Below are positions 39,695-48,770 of a DNA stretch of 64,000 bases, piece after piece. Below the pieces are notes generated by a model. The model saw nothing but the letters and a program-made list of their open reading frames with translations, was not told the origin of the DNA and searched no databases. Every line of letters starts with the position of its first letter. Position 1 is the stretch's first letter. Origin of the DNA: Microbacterium abyssi. GTDB lineage: Bacteria > Actinomycetota > Actinomycetes > Actinomycetales > Microbacteriaceae. The DNA is taken from contig NZ_CP063815.1 of NCBI RefSeq assembly GCF_015277895.1, positions 2,604,001 through 2,668,000 of the forward strand, read 5' to 3'. A program made the position numbers and the translations under genes.

Positions 39695-40606
39695 ATGTAC
39701 GACGCGATCGTGATCGGCGCCGGCCCAGCCGGTCTGCAGACCGCCCTCACCCTGGGCCGGATGCATCGCACTGCCCTGCTGCTCGACTCCGGCGAATACC
39801 GCAACGGCCCCGTCGAGCACATGCACAACGTCATAGCGTCCGACGGCACCCCACCGGCGGAGTTCCGCGCCACCGCACGCGCGCAGCTCGCGGAGTACGC
39901 CACCGTCGAGCTCCGCGATGTCGCAGCGGAGCGGATCGACGGCACCATCGACGACTTCGCCGTCCGGCTCGCCGACGGCTCGGCGGAGCACGCGCGGCGA
40001 GTGGTGCTCGCGACCGGTGTCGTCGACGATCTGCCCGGCGTCCCCGGACTTCAGGAGCTGTGGGGCCTGCGCGCTTTCACCTGCCCGTTCTGCGACGGTC
40101 ACGAGTTCGCCGGGAAGGACATCGGCATCCTCGGCGCATCCGCACGGACGGCGCACCTGATCGGGATGCTGTCGCCGATCGTCGCGAGCATCACGGTGTT
40201 CCCCGTCGGCGAGCACCCGACCGAAGAGGACCGTGCGGTGCTCGTCGCCGCCGGGGTGCGCATCCACCCGGAGCTCGTCGACGCCGTCGCCGCGGAAGGA
40301 GACGGCGTGCGGGTGACGACCGGCGGTGAGAGCCTCGCCGTGGCGGGGCTGTTCGTGGCGGCGGGAGCCGTGCGGCAGCGCGCATCCTTCGCGGACGATC
40401 TCGGGCTGAGCATGCTGCCCTCGGGGTCGATCGAGATCGACGACTTCGGTCAGACCTCGGCCCCTGGCATCCTCGCCGCGGGCGATCTCGCCCACCGCGC
40501 GTCGCTCCCAGGGCCCGTGGCATCCGTCATCCAGTCCGCGGCCGCCGGCCAGTTGGCGGCCGCAGGGATCGTGCAGCAGCTCGCGGCGCCGCATCCGACT
40601 GCCTGA
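39695..40606 (+). CDS. Thioredoxin-reductase-like FAD/NAD(P) oxidoreductase
   Basis: This 303-residue flavoprotein has an FAD-binding GAGPAG motif at 8-13, a redox pair CPFC at 130-133 in FTCPFCDGHEF, an NAD(P) region with GILGASARTAHLIG, and the C-terminal FAD motif GILAAGDLAHR. It resembles the actinobacterial thioredoxin-reductase-like oxidoreductases, some of which reduce small thiols or antibiotics' disulfides rather than thioredoxin. AGGAGG lies eight bases before the ATG. A divergent MerR gene and its operator sit directly upstream. No thioredoxin gene is adjacent, so the partner is unknown. Confidence 0.9.
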   Translation: MYDAIVIGAGPAGLQTALTLGRMHRTALLLDSGEYRNGPVEHMHNVIASDGTPPAEFRATARAQLAEYATVELRDVAAERIDGTIDDFAVRLADGSAEHARRVVLATGVVDDLPGVPGLQELWGLRAFTCPFCDGHEFAGKDIGILGASARTAHLIGMLSPIVASITVFPVGEHPTEEDRAVLVAAGVRIHPELVDAVAAEGDGVRVTTGGESLAVAGLFVAAGAVRQRASFADDLGLSMLPSGSIEIDDFGQTSAPGILAAGDLAHRASLPGPVASVIQSAAAGQLAAAGIVQQLAAPHPTA

Positions 40607-40612
40607 GCGACG

Positions 40613-41236
40613 TCACACCGCGCCGAGGTCGACGCCGGCGGCGGCCGGCTCCGCGTAACCGACCTCGCGCCACACGTCGCCGACGCGCTCGAACGAGGTG
40701 ACGCTCGAGAGCGCGCAGCGCCGGGTGCGCGGGTCGTGCCGGAGGCGGAGTCCGGCGACATGCAGGTGCGTGATCCAGATCGGCGCCTGGTGCGAGACGA
40801 TCACGGCGTCGCCGCCGTCGGCCTCGTTCCATGCGCTGTTCATCGCGTCCTCCATGCGGTCGGCGATCGACAGGTACGGCTCGCCCCAGCTCGGCACCGA
40901 GGGGTTGCGCAGGTGCCACCAGTTGCGGGGATCGCGCAGCGACCGGCTCATCCTGGTGCCCTCGAAGACGTTCGTCGGCTCGATGACCCGCTCATCGAGC
41001 ACGGCCTCCGGCCCGAAGATCTCAGTGAACGGCTCCGCCGACTCCTGCGTGCGCTCCAGCGGCGAGCAGTGCAGCGAGGTGACGGGCCTGTCGAGTCCTT
41101 CGACGTACTCGGCGGCCGCCCGTGCCATCCGCCTGCCGTCCTCGCTGAGCCGGTAGTGCGGAAGCCGCCCGTACAGGAGGCGGCGGGGATTGTGGACCTC
41201 CCCGTGACGGACGAGGTGCAGACGCTCGGCAGGCAT
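40613..41236 (-). CDS. Histidine phosphatase family protein
   Basis: This 207-residue protein belongs to the phosphoglycerate-mutase-like phosphatases: catalytic LVRHGEVHN near residues 8-16 (His11), then the second conserved region HCSPLERTQESAEP and SHQAPI with the second His. The substrate is not evident. In related genomes such genes often neighbour the ccdA/resB cluster, which here lies about 1.4 kb away. It starts directly after the stop of the small membrane protein gene (TGAATG) and ends six bases from the convergent flavoprotein gene. Confidence 0.9.
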   Translation of the reverse strand: MPAERLHLVRHGEVHNPRRLLYGRLPHYRLSEDGRRMARAAAEYVEGLDRPVTSLHCSPLERTQESAEPFTEIFGPEAVLDERVIEPTNVFEGTRMSRSLRDPRNWWHLRNPSVPSWGEPYLSIADRMEDAMNSAWNEADGGDAVIVSHQAPIWITHLHVAGLRLRHDPRTRRCALSSVTSFERVGDVWREVGYAEPAAAGVDLGAV

Positions 41237-41602
41237 TCAGACCTTCCGGTAGGTCGCCGACCCGAATCCGATGATCAGGTGGCCGATGAACGGGAACATC
41301 CAGAGCAGGAAGAAGGAGAACGCTCCGCCCTTTCCGAAGTTCGCGCCCTCCTTGACCGCCACGACGATCGCGAAGACGATGTTCACGATCGGGATCAGAT
41401 ACAGCAGCGAGAACCAGGCCGACATGCCGGCGATCTTCACGAGGAAGATCACGTTGACGATCGGGATCAGAGCGAGGATGCCGGCATAGCCCGCCTTCAC
41501 GAAGACCTTCCACATCGTGATGGCGTAGAGCACGTACAGCCCGAGACTCAGCCACATCGATGTCGTGGAGGCCACCTGGTCGCTGATCAGATTCCAATCC
41601 AC
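41237..41602 (-). CDS. Small membrane protein, DUF5684-like
   Basis: This 121-residue protein has about four helices and the conserved pattern LYVLYAITMWKVFVKAGYAGILALIPIVNVIFLVKIAGM...LLYLIPIVNIVFAIVV, with a repeated ALIPIVN/YLIPIVN unit. It resembles the DUF5684 family of Gram-positive membrane proteins, function unknown. I chose GTG 41602 because GGGAG lies about six bases before it; a longer frame adds no conserved residues. Its stop touches the phosphatase start, so the two form an operon. Confidence 0.8.
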   Translation of the reverse strand: MDWNLISDQVASTTSMWLSLGLYVLYAITMWKVFVKAGYAGILALIPIVNVIFLVKIAGMSAWFSLLYLIPIVNIVFAIVVAVKEGANFGKGGAFSFFLLWMFPFIGHLIIGFGSATYRKV

Positions 41603-41702
41603 GGCCTGCTCCCCCTGCTCTCCGGCTGCCCGGCGCAACCCCACTGCGGCCGAGTCTATCCAGCCGGCGCTCCACCCCGCGGAGCCCCGGCGCACACCCC
41701 CG

Positions 41703-41708
41703 TAGAAT
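41703..41708 (+). promoter_or_regulatory. Leaderless -10 element TAGAAT
   Basis: TAGAAT ends six bases before the aspS ATG at 41715, with no ribosome site in between. It is one of the closest -10 matches in the window. Confidence 0.65.
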
Positions 41709-41714
41709 GGCGGA

Positions 41715-43496
41715 ATGCTTCGCACTCACACGACCGGCTCTCTGCGAGCCGAACACATCGGTCAGACCGTCACCCTCACGGGCTGGGTCGATCGTCGTCG
41801 TGATCACGGAGGAGTCGCCTTCATCGATCTGCGCGACGCCTCAGGCATCGCCCAGGTCGTCATCCGCGATGAAGAGGTCGCCCACCCACTGCGCAGCGAG
41901 TTCGTGCTGAAGGTCACCGGCGAGGTCTCCCGCCGCCCCGAGGGCAACGCGAACCCGAACCTGCCCACCGGCGACATCGAGGTCATCGCGACCGAGGTCG
42001 AGGTGCTCAACGAGTCCGCTCCCCTGCCGTTCCAGGTGTCGACCGGCCTCGGCGACACCGAGACGATCGGCGAGGACGTGCGGTTCAAGCACCGCTACCT
42101 CGACCTGCGACGCCCGTCCGCGGCATCCGCTCTTCGTCTGCGCTCGAAGGTCTACAAGGCGATCCGCGATGAGCTCGACGCGCGCGAGTTCGTCGAGGTC
42201 GAGACCCCGACGCTGACCCGTTCGACTCCGGAGGGCGCCCGCGACTTCGTCGTGCCGGCGCGCCTGCACCCCGGCAGCTGGTACGCCCTGCCGCAGAGCC
42301 CGCAGCTGTTCAAGCAGCTGCTCATGGTCGGCGGCGTCGAGAAGTACTACCAGATGGCCCGCTGCTACCGCGATGAGGACTTCCGCGCCGACCGTCAGCC
42401 GGAGTTCACCCAGCTCGACATCGAGATGAGCTTCGTCGACCAGGAGGACGTCATCGAGATGATGGAGTCCCTCATCGTCGCGATGTGGAAGACGATCGAT
42501 GTCGAGGTGCAGACGCCGTTGCCGCGCATCACCTACGCCGACGCCATGGCGAAGTACGGCTCCGACAAGCCCGACCTGCGCTTCGGCCTCGAGCTCGTCG
42601 AGGCGACCGATTACTTCAAGGACACCACGTTCCGCGTGTTCCAGAACCCGTATGTCGGTGCCGTGCGCATGCCCGGCGGCGCCTCGCAGCCCCGCAAGCA
42701 GCTGGATGCCTGGCAGGACTGGGCCAAGCAGCGCGGCGCACGCGGACTCGCCTACGTCCTCTTCAACGAGGACGGCACGCTCGGCGGCCCCGTCGCCAAG
42801 AACCTGTCCGAGCAGGAGCAGGCGGGCCTGGCCGCGCTGACCGGCGCGGAGCCCGGCGACTGCGTGTTCTTCGCGGCCGGATCGGCGAAGGACGGCCGCG
42901 CTCTGCTGGGTGCGGCGCGCGTCGAGATCGGCCGTCGCCTCGGCCTCCAGGGCCCCGACACATTCGCGTTCACGTGGGTCGTGGATGCTCCGATGTTCGA
43001 GCCCGCGGCGGATGCCGTGGCATCCGGTGATGTGGCCGTCGGAGCGGGCGCCTGGACGGCCGTGCACCACGCGTTCACCGGCCCGAAGCCGGAGTTCGCC
43101 GACACGTTCGACACCGACCCGGCATCCGCGCTCGCCTACGCGTACGACATCGTCTGCAACGGCACCGAGCTCGGCGGCGGATCGATCCGCATCCACCGCG
43201 AAGACGTGCAGAAGCGCGTGTTCGAGGTCATGGGCATCTCGGACGAGGTCGCCGACGAGCAGTTCGGATTCCTGCTGGACGCGTTCAAGTTCGGTGCCCC
43301 GCCCCACGGCGGCATCGCGCTGGGCATGGACCGCGTGCTGCAGCACCTGACGAAGACGGAGTCGATCCGCGAGGTCATCGCGTTCCCGAAGACCGGCAAC
43401 GGCTTCGACCCGCTGACCGCGGCGCCCGCGCCGATCACCGACGCGCAGCGCGCCGAGGCCGGCGTCGACTTCGAGCCGGAGGATGCCGGGGCCTGA
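41715..43496 (+). CDS. aspS: Aspartate-tRNA ligase
   Basis: This enzyme charges tRNA with aspartate. The 593-residue protein is bacterial-type AspRS: an N-terminal OB-fold ([23 protein letters not shown]), class II motif 2 ([25 protein letters not shown]), the bacterial insertion GAD domain (about residues 300-420) and motif 3 ([15 protein letters not shown]). In many actinobacteria this enzyme also forms Asp-tRNA(Asn), which is then amidated; whether that holds here needs a check for asnS elsewhere. The ATG lies six bases after TAGAAT, so it is probably leaderless. It converges on the TSUP gene across a repeat pair. Confidence 0.98.
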   Translation: MLRTHTTGSLRAEHIGQTVTLTGWVDRRRDHGGVAFIDLRDASGIAQVVIRDEEVAHPLRSEFVLKVTGEVSRRPEGNANPNLPTGDIEVIATEVEVLNESAPLPFQVSTGLGDTETIGEDVRFKHRYLDLRRPSAASALRLRSKVYKAIRDELDAREFVEVETPTLTRSTPEGARDFVVPARLHPGSWYALPQSPQLFKQLLMVGGVEKYYQMARCYRDEDFRADRQPEFTQLDIEMSFVDQEDVIEMMESLIVAMWKTIDVEVQTPLPRITYADAMAKYGSDKPDLRFGLELVEATDYFKDTTFRVFQNPYVGAVRMPGGASQPRKQLDAWQDWAKQRGARGLAYVLFNEDGTLGGPVAKNLSEQEQAGLAALTGAEPGDCVFFAAGSAKDGRALLGAARVEIGRRLGLQGPDTFAFTWVVDAPMFEPAADAVASGDVAVGAGAWTAVHHAFTGPKPEFADTFDTDPASALAYAYDIVCNGTELGGGSIRIHREDVQKRVFEVMGISDEVADEQFGFLLDAFKFGAPPHGGIALGMDRVLQHLTKTESIREVIAFPKTGNGFDPLTAAPAPITDAQRAEAGVDFEPEDAGA

Positions 43497-43509
43497 GCTC
43501 TGGGTGCTG

Positions 43510-43716
43510 GCGACGCTTCGACTCGCCTTCGGCTCGCTCAACGCGTTTCGTCTCGTCGCTGCGCTCCTCGCTCAACGACCCTCCAGAAAACTCCCCGGGG
43601 GAGCTCTCCCGCAGAAACTCTCTGAGGACCTCTCCCTAGCGGAGCTCTCCCCCGCGGGTCGTTGAGCGAGCGCAGCGAGACGAAACGGGCTGAGCGAGCG
43701 GAGCGAGACGAAGCCG
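43510..43716. repeat. Repeat family A, inverted pair between convergent genes
   Basis: A left unit (about 43516-43580, with GTTTCGTCTCG and CTCGCTCAACGACCC) and a right unit (about 43658-43716, with GGGTCGTTGAGCG and GAGACGAAACG) are inverted. Between them are shorter GGAGCTCTCCC-type repeats. The pair lies between aspS (+) and the TSUP gene (-) and reaches the stop codon of the latter. Confidence 0.85.
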
Positions 43717-44544
43717 CTACCGCAGCAGCGCGAGCCCCGGCACGATGTTCTCGTTCCACACGTCGACGCCGAGCTTCCCGATGAGTGCCACGACGACGAC
43801 GAGGAACACGATCCGGATGAACTTCGCTCCGCGCGAGACGGCCATGCGCGACCCGAGGTAGCTCCCGGCGACGTTCGCGACCGCAAGGATGCCGCCGAGC
43901 AGCCACAGCACGGCTCCGTGCGGGATGAACAGCAGCAGCGCGCCGGCGTTCGTGGCGAGGTTGACGATCTTCGCCTTGGCGCTCGCCTGCAGGAAGTCGT
44001 ATCCCATCAGCGCCACCAGCGTGATGACGAGGAACGTGCCGGTGCCCGGACCGATCATGCCGTCGTAGAACCCGATCACGAGCCCGGCGGCGCCAGCCAT
44101 GATGTGGTGCCTGTGTCCGGAGAAGCGCAACGTCGTCACCGCGCCCATCGCGGGCCTGAACACCGTGAAGATCGCCACGGCGAGCAGGGCCACGACGATG
44201 ATCGGCTTGAACGCAGCCGGCGGTAGCACGATGGCCACCGCTGCGCCGCCGAATGATCCCAGCAGCGCGATCCCGGCCATCGGCAGCGCGGTGCGGATGT
44301 CGGGCTTCGCGCGACGGTAGTACGTCACGCTGCTGGTTGCGGTGCCGAACACCGAGGCGAGCTTGTTGGTGGCGAGCGCCTGTACGGGTGAGATGCCGGG
44401 GATGAGCAGAAGCGCCGGCAGCTGCAGCAGCCCTCCTCCGCCCACGACGGCGTCGATCCAGCCGGCCGCGAACGCCGCGAGGACGACGAGCACCAGCATC
44501 CCCCAGGTGAGCTGTTCGAGCCCGAGCAGCTCACCGATCTCCAT
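43717..44544 (-). CDS. TSUP (TauE/SafE) family permease
   Basis: This 275-residue membrane protein has about eight helices and the two family marks: AAGWIDAVVGGGGLLQLPALLL near residue 25 and VIGFYDGMIGPGTGTFLVI near residue 150. TSUP proteins export small sulfur-containing or organic anions such as sulfite or sulfoacetate; the ligand here is unknown. ATG 44544 has GGAGG one base before it, which is too close, and GATACT six bases upstream, so leaderless expression is possible. A longer upstream frame enters a repeat and is rejected. Confidence 0.92.
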   Translation of the reverse strand: MEIGELLGLEQLTWGMLVLVVLAAFAAGWIDAVVGGGGLLQLPALLLIPGISPVQALATNKLASVFGTATSSVTYYRRAKPDIRTALPMAGIALLGSFGGAAVAIVLPPAAFKPIIVVALLAVAIFTVFRPAMGAVTTLRFSGHRHHIMAGAAGLVIGFYDGMIGPGTGTFLVITLVALMGYDFLQASAKAKIVNLATNAGALLLFIPHGAVLWLLGGILAVANVAGSYLGSRMAVSRGAKFIRIVFLVVVVALIGKLGVDVWNENIVPGLALLR

Positions 44545-44588
44545 CCCTCCAGTATCCCTTCCCACTGACCTGAGAATTGCTCCGCGCG

Positions 44589-44633
44589 GCGAGAATCGGT
44601 CTGCCAGATTCTCGCGCGGCAGGCCGATTCTCG
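44589..44633. repeat. Repeat family B, copy 2
   Basis: CGAGAATCGGTCTGCC (44590-44605) pairs with GGCAGGCCGATTCTCG (44618-44633) over 16 bases with one G-T pair. It lies between the divergent TSUP and binding-protein genes; TGAGAATTGC at 44571-44580 belongs to the same element. Confidence 0.85.
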
Positions 44634-44706
44634 AGGAGGGCACCGCCGCCTCGGCGTTCGCATTCACGACACCGCACGTTCACCGCTCCCGGGAGATCCG
44701 GTAACT

Positions 44707-44754
44707 CAGGACCCGTAGCGTCCTGGGCAACCCGACTTCGGCGCGCTCGCGCCG
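44707..44754 (+). promoter_or_regulatory. Two leader hairpins before the ABC importer operon
   Basis: CAGGAC/GTCCTG (44707-44725, 7-base loop) and CGGCGC/GCGCCG (44739-44754, 4-base loop) are perfect stems ending 20 bases before the binding-protein ATG. I could not match them to a known riboswitch. Confidence 0.4.
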
Positions 44755-44774
44755 GTCATCCGAGAGGAACCCTG

Positions 44775-45920
44775 ATGGCAACCATTACCCGCCGCGCGCG
44801 TCTCGTCGCCGGCATCGCCCTGGCAGCGACCGCCGCCCTGGCGCTGACCTCCTGCGCTGCCGACAGCAGCGCAGGAAACGGCACGGACGGCGGCGACTCC
44901 ACCGACGCCGCGAACGCCACCTCGCTCGCCGACTTCGGCACCTTCGAGGACCTCGAGGCCGCAGCCAAGGCCGAGGGCGCGCTGAACGTGATCGCCCTCC
45001 CCCGCGATTGGGCGAACTACGGCGAGATCCTCGACCTGTTCGCCGAGCGCTACCCCGAGATCACGATCAATGAGGCATCCCCGGATGTCTCCAGCCAGGA
45101 AGAGATCACGGCCGCCGAGACGAACCAGGGCCTGGACACCGCCCCTGACGTGTTCGACCTCGGCCTTGCGGTCGCACTGGCGAACACCGACATGTTCGCG
45201 CCGTACACGGTCGAGAACTTCGACGAGATCCCCGATGCTCTGAAGGAGCCGACCGGCCTGTTCGTCGGTGACTACGGCGGATACATGTCGATCGGCTACG
45301 ACTCCTCGAAGTTCGACGAACCGACCTCGCTCGACGACCTCAAGGGCGCCGACTTCAAGGGCGCCGTCGCGATCAACGGCGACCCGACCCAGGCCGGTTC
45401 CGCCTTCGCCGCCGTGGGCCTCGCTGCCGTGCAGTCCGGTGGCGACCTGGACGACTTCACTCCCGGCATCGAGTACTTCGGTGAGCTGCAGACGGCCGGC
45501 AACTTCCTCAAGGTCGACGTGACCCCCGCCACTATCACCAGCGGCGAGACCCCTGTGGTCTTCGACTGGGACTACCTGAACGCCGCCGCCGGCGCTGACA
45601 ACGAGAACTGGAACGTTACCGTCCTGGACGGCGTCGGCTACGCCTCGTACTACAACCAGGCCATCAACAAGGATGCCCCGAACCCGGCGGCTGCCCGCCT
45701 GTGGCAGGAATTCCTCTACAGCGACGAGGTGCAGAACCTGTGGCTCAAGGGCGGCGCGCGTCCGGCTCGCATGGAGGCCATGACGGAGGCGGGCACGATC
45801 GACGCCGACCTCGCAGCCGCCCTCCCCGAGGTCCCCGCGGAAACGGTCGTCCCGACCGAGGCGCAGTCCACGGCGGCCGGCACCCTGCTCGGCGAGAAGT
45901 GGGCCGCGGCCGTCCAGTGA
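44775..45920 (+). CDS. ABC importer binding lipoprotein, iron/polyamine/thiamine type
   Basis: This 381-residue binding protein starts with a signal helix and lipobox ALTSC (Cys27). The mature N-lobe reads EGALNVIALPRDWANYGEILDLFAERYPEITINEASPD, a pattern found in family 1 binding proteins for iron, spermidine/putrescine, thiamine or aminophosphonates. The C-lobe ends with LWQEFLYSDEVQNLWLKGGARPARMEAM. The ligand cannot be read from sequence alone. Its TGA overlaps the GTG of the first permease, and all four genes of the operon are coupled in this way. Confidence 0.92.
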   Translation: MATITRRARLVAGIALAATAALALTSCAADSSAGNGTDGGDSTDAANATSLADFGTFEDLEAAAKAEGALNVIALPRDWANYGEILDLFAERYPEITINEASPDVSSQEEITAAETNQGLDTAPDVFDLGLAVALANTDMFAPYTVENFDEIPDALKEPTGLFVGDYGGYMSIGYDSSKFDEPTSLDDLKGADFKGAVAINGDPTQAGSAFAAVGLAAVQSGGDLDDFTPGIEYFGELQTAGNFLKVDVTPATITSGETPVVFDWDYLNAAAGADNENWNVTVLDGVGYASYYNQAINKDAPNPAAARLWQEFLYSDEVQNLWLKGGARPARMEAMTEAGTIDADLAAALPEVPAETVVPTEAQSTAAGTLLGEKWAAAVQ

Positions 45921-46843
45921 CAGCGATCATGACGGGGGTGGATGCTCCGGCATCCGCCCCCACCACCGCCGGACCGTCTCGCACGGTCCGGCGGTTCGGC
46001 CCTTCCTGGGCATGGCTGGGGCTCGTCCCCTTCGGCGCGTACGTGCTGCTTTTCCTGGCCGTGCCGACGATCCTCGCGATCGGTTCCGGGTTCTTCGACG
46101 GCGATGGCGTGTTCACCTGGACCAACATCGCAGCCCTCGTCGACCCGGTCGTATTGAACACCTTCGCGAACTCCGCGTGGATCTCGCTGCTCACCGCCGT
46201 CGTCGGCGCGGTCGCCGGCGCCCTCGTCTGCTACGCCATGCTCGGCATGAACCCGCAGGGGGCGGTCCGCCAGATGGTGGATGCCGCAGCCGGCGTGCTG
46301 GCGCAGTTCGGTGGCGTCATGCTCGCGTTCGCGTTCATCGCAACGATCGGCGCGCAGGGCGTCATCACGGTGCTGCTGCGCGACTCGTTCGGGCTCAATA
46401 TCTTCGAGAACGGCATGTGGCTGTATGAGGTCCCAGGGCTCATCTTCCCGTACATCTACTTCCAGGTGCCGCTCATGGTGATCACGTTCATGCCCGCGCT
46501 CGCGGCACTGAAGCCGCAGTGGTCCGAGGCGAACCTGACTCTCGGCGGTACGCGCCTGGGATTCTGGACCCGCATCGGAATCCCGGTTCTCGCCCCGACT
46601 TTCCTCGCGAGTCTGCTGCTGCTGTTCGCCAACGCGTTCTCCTCGTACGCGACCGCGGCCGCGCTCGCCAGCCAAGGGTCGCAGATCGTTCCGCTGCAGA
46701 TCCGCGCCGCCCTCACCAGCGAGACCGTGCTCGGGCGCGAGAACCTTGCCGGAGCCCTCGCACTCGGCATGATCGTCATCGTCGGCGTCGTGATGGTGCT
46801 GTACTCGCTGATCCAGCGGCGAGCCGCGAGGTGGCAGTCATGA
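45917..46843 (+). CDS. ABC importer permease 1 (PotB/FbpB type)
   Basis: This 308-residue protein is the first membrane subunit. The N-terminal tail is Pro/Thr-rich, then the first helix reads WLGLVPFGAYVLLFLAVPTILAIGSGFF, followed by five more. The cytoplasmic EAA-like loop is NLTLGGTRLGFWTRIGIPVLAPTFLAS. The start GTG at 45917 overlaps the binding-protein stop (GTGA); an in-frame ATG follows four codons later. It pairs with permease 2 and the ATPase of the same operon. Confidence 0.93.
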   Translation: MTAIMTGVDAPASAPTTAGPSRTVRRFGPSWAWLGLVPFGAYVLLFLAVPTILAIGSGFFDGDGVFTWTNIAALVDPVVLNTFANSAWISLLTAVVGAVAGALVCYAMLGMNPQGAVRQMVDAAAGVLAQFGGVMLAFAFIATIGAQGVITVLLRDSFGLNIFENGMWLYEVPGLIFPYIYFQVPLMVITFMPALAALKPQWSEANLTLGGTRLGFWTRIGIPVLAPTFLASLLLLFANAFSSYATAAALASQGSQIVPLQIRAALTSETVLGRENLAGALALGMIVIVGVVMVLYSLIQRRAARWQS

Positions 46844-47634
46844 ACAAGCTCGCTCCCTCTCGCGTGACGCGGTGGATCATCGGCATCCTGATCGGCGCGT
46901 TCTTCGCGATCCCGCTGATCTCGACCTTCCTCTACACGTTGCGCGGCACCGGCGGCCGGCTCTCGTTCGAGCGCTGGGCGGCGCTGCTGGACCCCGCGGC
47001 ATCCGCGGCGATCAAGCCGATCTGGACGGGCCTGGGCAACTCGCTGGTCCTCGCTCTCGTCACGGTCATCATCGTCCTGCTGCTGCTCGCACCGACGATG
47101 ATCCTGGTGAATCTGCGGTTCCCGAAGCTCAAGTCGGTCTTCGAGTTCACCGCCCTGCTGCCTATCTCGATCCCGGCGATCGTGCTGGTCGTCGGGCTGT
47201 CGCCGATCTACCTGCAGATCGGGCGGGCCCTCGGCACCGGAACGTGGACGCTCGCGTTCGCCTACGGCATCACCGTGCTGCCCTTCGCGTACCGCTCGAT
47301 CCAGGCATCCATCGACGCCGCCGACCTGCGCACGCTGTCGGAGGCCGCCCGGTCGCTCGGCTCGAGCTGGCCGGTCGTCGTGATGAAGGTGCTCGCACCC
47401 AACCTGCGTCAGGGCCTGCTATCGGCATCCCTCATCTCGATCGCCGTCGTGCTCGGTGAGTTCACGATCGCATCCCTCCTGAATCGTCAGGTGTTCCAGA
47501 CCGCGATGGTCGTCGTCGGGAAACAGGATCCCTACGCGCCCGCGATCTTCACGCTGCTCGCGCTGCTGTTCTGCTTCCTGCTGCTGCTCATCATCGGCCG
47601 CGCCGCACGCGGCAACCGAAAGGCCTCCCAATGA
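46840..47634 (+). CDS. ABC importer permease 2 (PotC/FbpB type)
   Basis: This 264-residue protein is the second membrane subunit, with six helices starting WIIGILIGAFFAIPLISTFLYTL. The EAA loop reads LRTLSEAARSLGSSWPVVVMKVLAPNLRQG. The ATG overlaps the stop of permease 1 (ATGA), and its own stop overlaps the ATPase start. A frame extending far upstream inside permease 1 is an overlap artefact. Confidence 0.93.
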   Translation: MNKLAPSRVTRWIIGILIGAFFAIPLISTFLYTLRGTGGRLSFERWAALLDPAASAAIKPIWTGLGNSLVLALVTVIIVLLLLAPTMILVNLRFPKLKSVFEFTALLPISIPAIVLVVGLSPIYLQIGRALGTGTWTLAFAYGITVLPFAYRSIQASIDAADLRTLSEAARSLGSSWPVVVMKVLAPNLRQGLLSASLISIAVVLGEFTIASLLNRQVFQTAMVVVGKQDPYAPAIFTLLALLFCFLLLLIIGRAARGNRKASQ

Positions 47635-48716
47635 CCACCGCACTCCCCGCGACCAAGGACAACCAGCTGCTGGCCGAAGCCGGCGATGGGACGCGCGTGC
47701 AGTTCCAGGGCATCGAGAAGAGCTACGGCTCGAACCGCGTGCTGCACGGCGTCGACCTCGACATCGCACCCGGCGAGTTCGTGTCGCTGCTCGGGCCCTC
47801 CGGCTGCGGCAAGACCACCGCGCTGCGCGTGCTCGCGGGCCTCGAGAACGCCGATGGCGGCGCCGTGCTGCTCGGCGGTCAGGATGTCTCGCGCGTCCCC
47901 ACCAACAGGCGCGACATCGGCATGGTCTTCCAGGCGTACTCGCTGTTCCCGCACCTGAGCGTCGCCGACAACACCGCGTTCGGCCTGCGCCGTCGGGGCA
48001 TCGGCAAGGCCGCGGCCGGCCGCCGAGCGCTCGATGCCCTGGCTCTCGTCGGACTCGAGGGATTCGCCGAGCGGTTTCCGCACCAGCTCTCCGGCGGACA
48101 GCAGCAGCGCGTCGCGCTCGCGCGCGCGCTCGTCACCGAGCCGCGGGTGCTGCTGCTCGACGAACCGCTGTCGGCGCTCGACGCGAAGGTGCGCGTGCAG
48201 CTGCGCGACGAGATCCGCCGCATCCAGCTGCGCCTGGGCATCACGACCGTGTTCGTAACGCACGACCAGGAGGAGGCCCTCGCCGTCTCCGACCGGATCG
48301 CCGTGATGGATGCCGGACGCATCGACCAGATCGACTCGCCCGAGGAGCTCTACCTGCGGCCGGCGACCGCCCACGTCGCCGCGTTCGTCGGGCTGTCGAG
48401 CATCGTCTCGGGAGTCGCATCCGGCGACACGGTCATGGTGTGGGGTCGCTCGCTTCCTGTGAATGCTCCGGCGACCGGCAAGGTCGAGGTGCACCTGCGC
48501 CCCGAGAACCTGCGGTTCACCGGCGAGGCGGATGCTGCGACCGGAGGCGTCGTCGAGGAGAGCACCTTCCTCGGCAGCATCCGCCGCACGCTCGTCAAGA
48601 CCGACACCGGCGAGCTGGTCCGCGTGCAGCACGACGCGCACCAGCATCCGGCCTTCGGTGACCGCGTCTGGCTCGGAATCGAGCCGGTCCCCGTCGCCGT
48701 CCGCGCGCGCGACTGA
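47631..48716 (+). CDS. ABC importer ATPase with TOBE domain (PotA/FbpC type)
   Basis: This 361-residue ATPase energises the importer. It has Walker [10 protein letters not shown], the aromatic Q-loop region [17 protein letters not shown], signature [15 protein letters not shown], Walker [16 protein letters not shown], and the switch His in [10 protein letters not shown]-terminal TOBE-like regulatory region follows ([14 protein letters not shown]). The combination is typical of iron, spermidine, thiamine and molybdate importers. It is the last gene of the operon and converges on the amino acid importer genes across repeat family B. Confidence 0.94.
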   Translation: MTTALPATKDNQLLAEAGDGTRVQFQGIEKSYGSNRVLHGVDLDIAPGEFVSLLGPSGCGKTTALRVLAGLENADGGAVLLGGQDVSRVPTNRRDIGMVFQAYSLFPHLSVADNTAFGLRRRGIGKAAAGRRALDALALVGLEGFAERFPHQLSGGQQQRVALARALVTEPRVLLLDEPLSALDAKVRVQLRDEIRRIQLRLGITTVFVTHDQEEALAVSDRIAVMDAGRIDQIDSPEELYLRPATAHVAAFVGLSSIVSGVASGDTVMVWGRSLPVNAPATGKVEVHLRPENLRFTGEADAATGGVVEESTFLGSIRRTLVKTDTGELVRVQHDAHQHPAFGDRVWLGIEPVPVAVRARD

Positions 48717-48718
48717 CC

Positions 48719-48757
48719 CGAGAATTGCTTTGCACGTCGAGAATCGAGGTGTGCCGG
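48719..48757. repeat. Repeat family B, partial copy
   Basis: CGAGAATTGC and CGAGAATCG are spaced as in the other family B copies, but the inverted right half is missing. It lies between the convergent ATPase gene and the amino acid importer operon. Confidence 0.6.
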
Positions 48758-48770
48758 GCGGATGCCGCGG

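Noticed and set aside
41841..43541. Minus-strand open frame opposite aspS
   Set aside because: Antisense shadow; aspS is unmistakable on the plus strand.
44690..44774. TPP riboswitch before the binding-protein gene at 44775
   Set aside because: I could not find the conserved CTGAGA and THI-box segments; only two simple hairpins are present.
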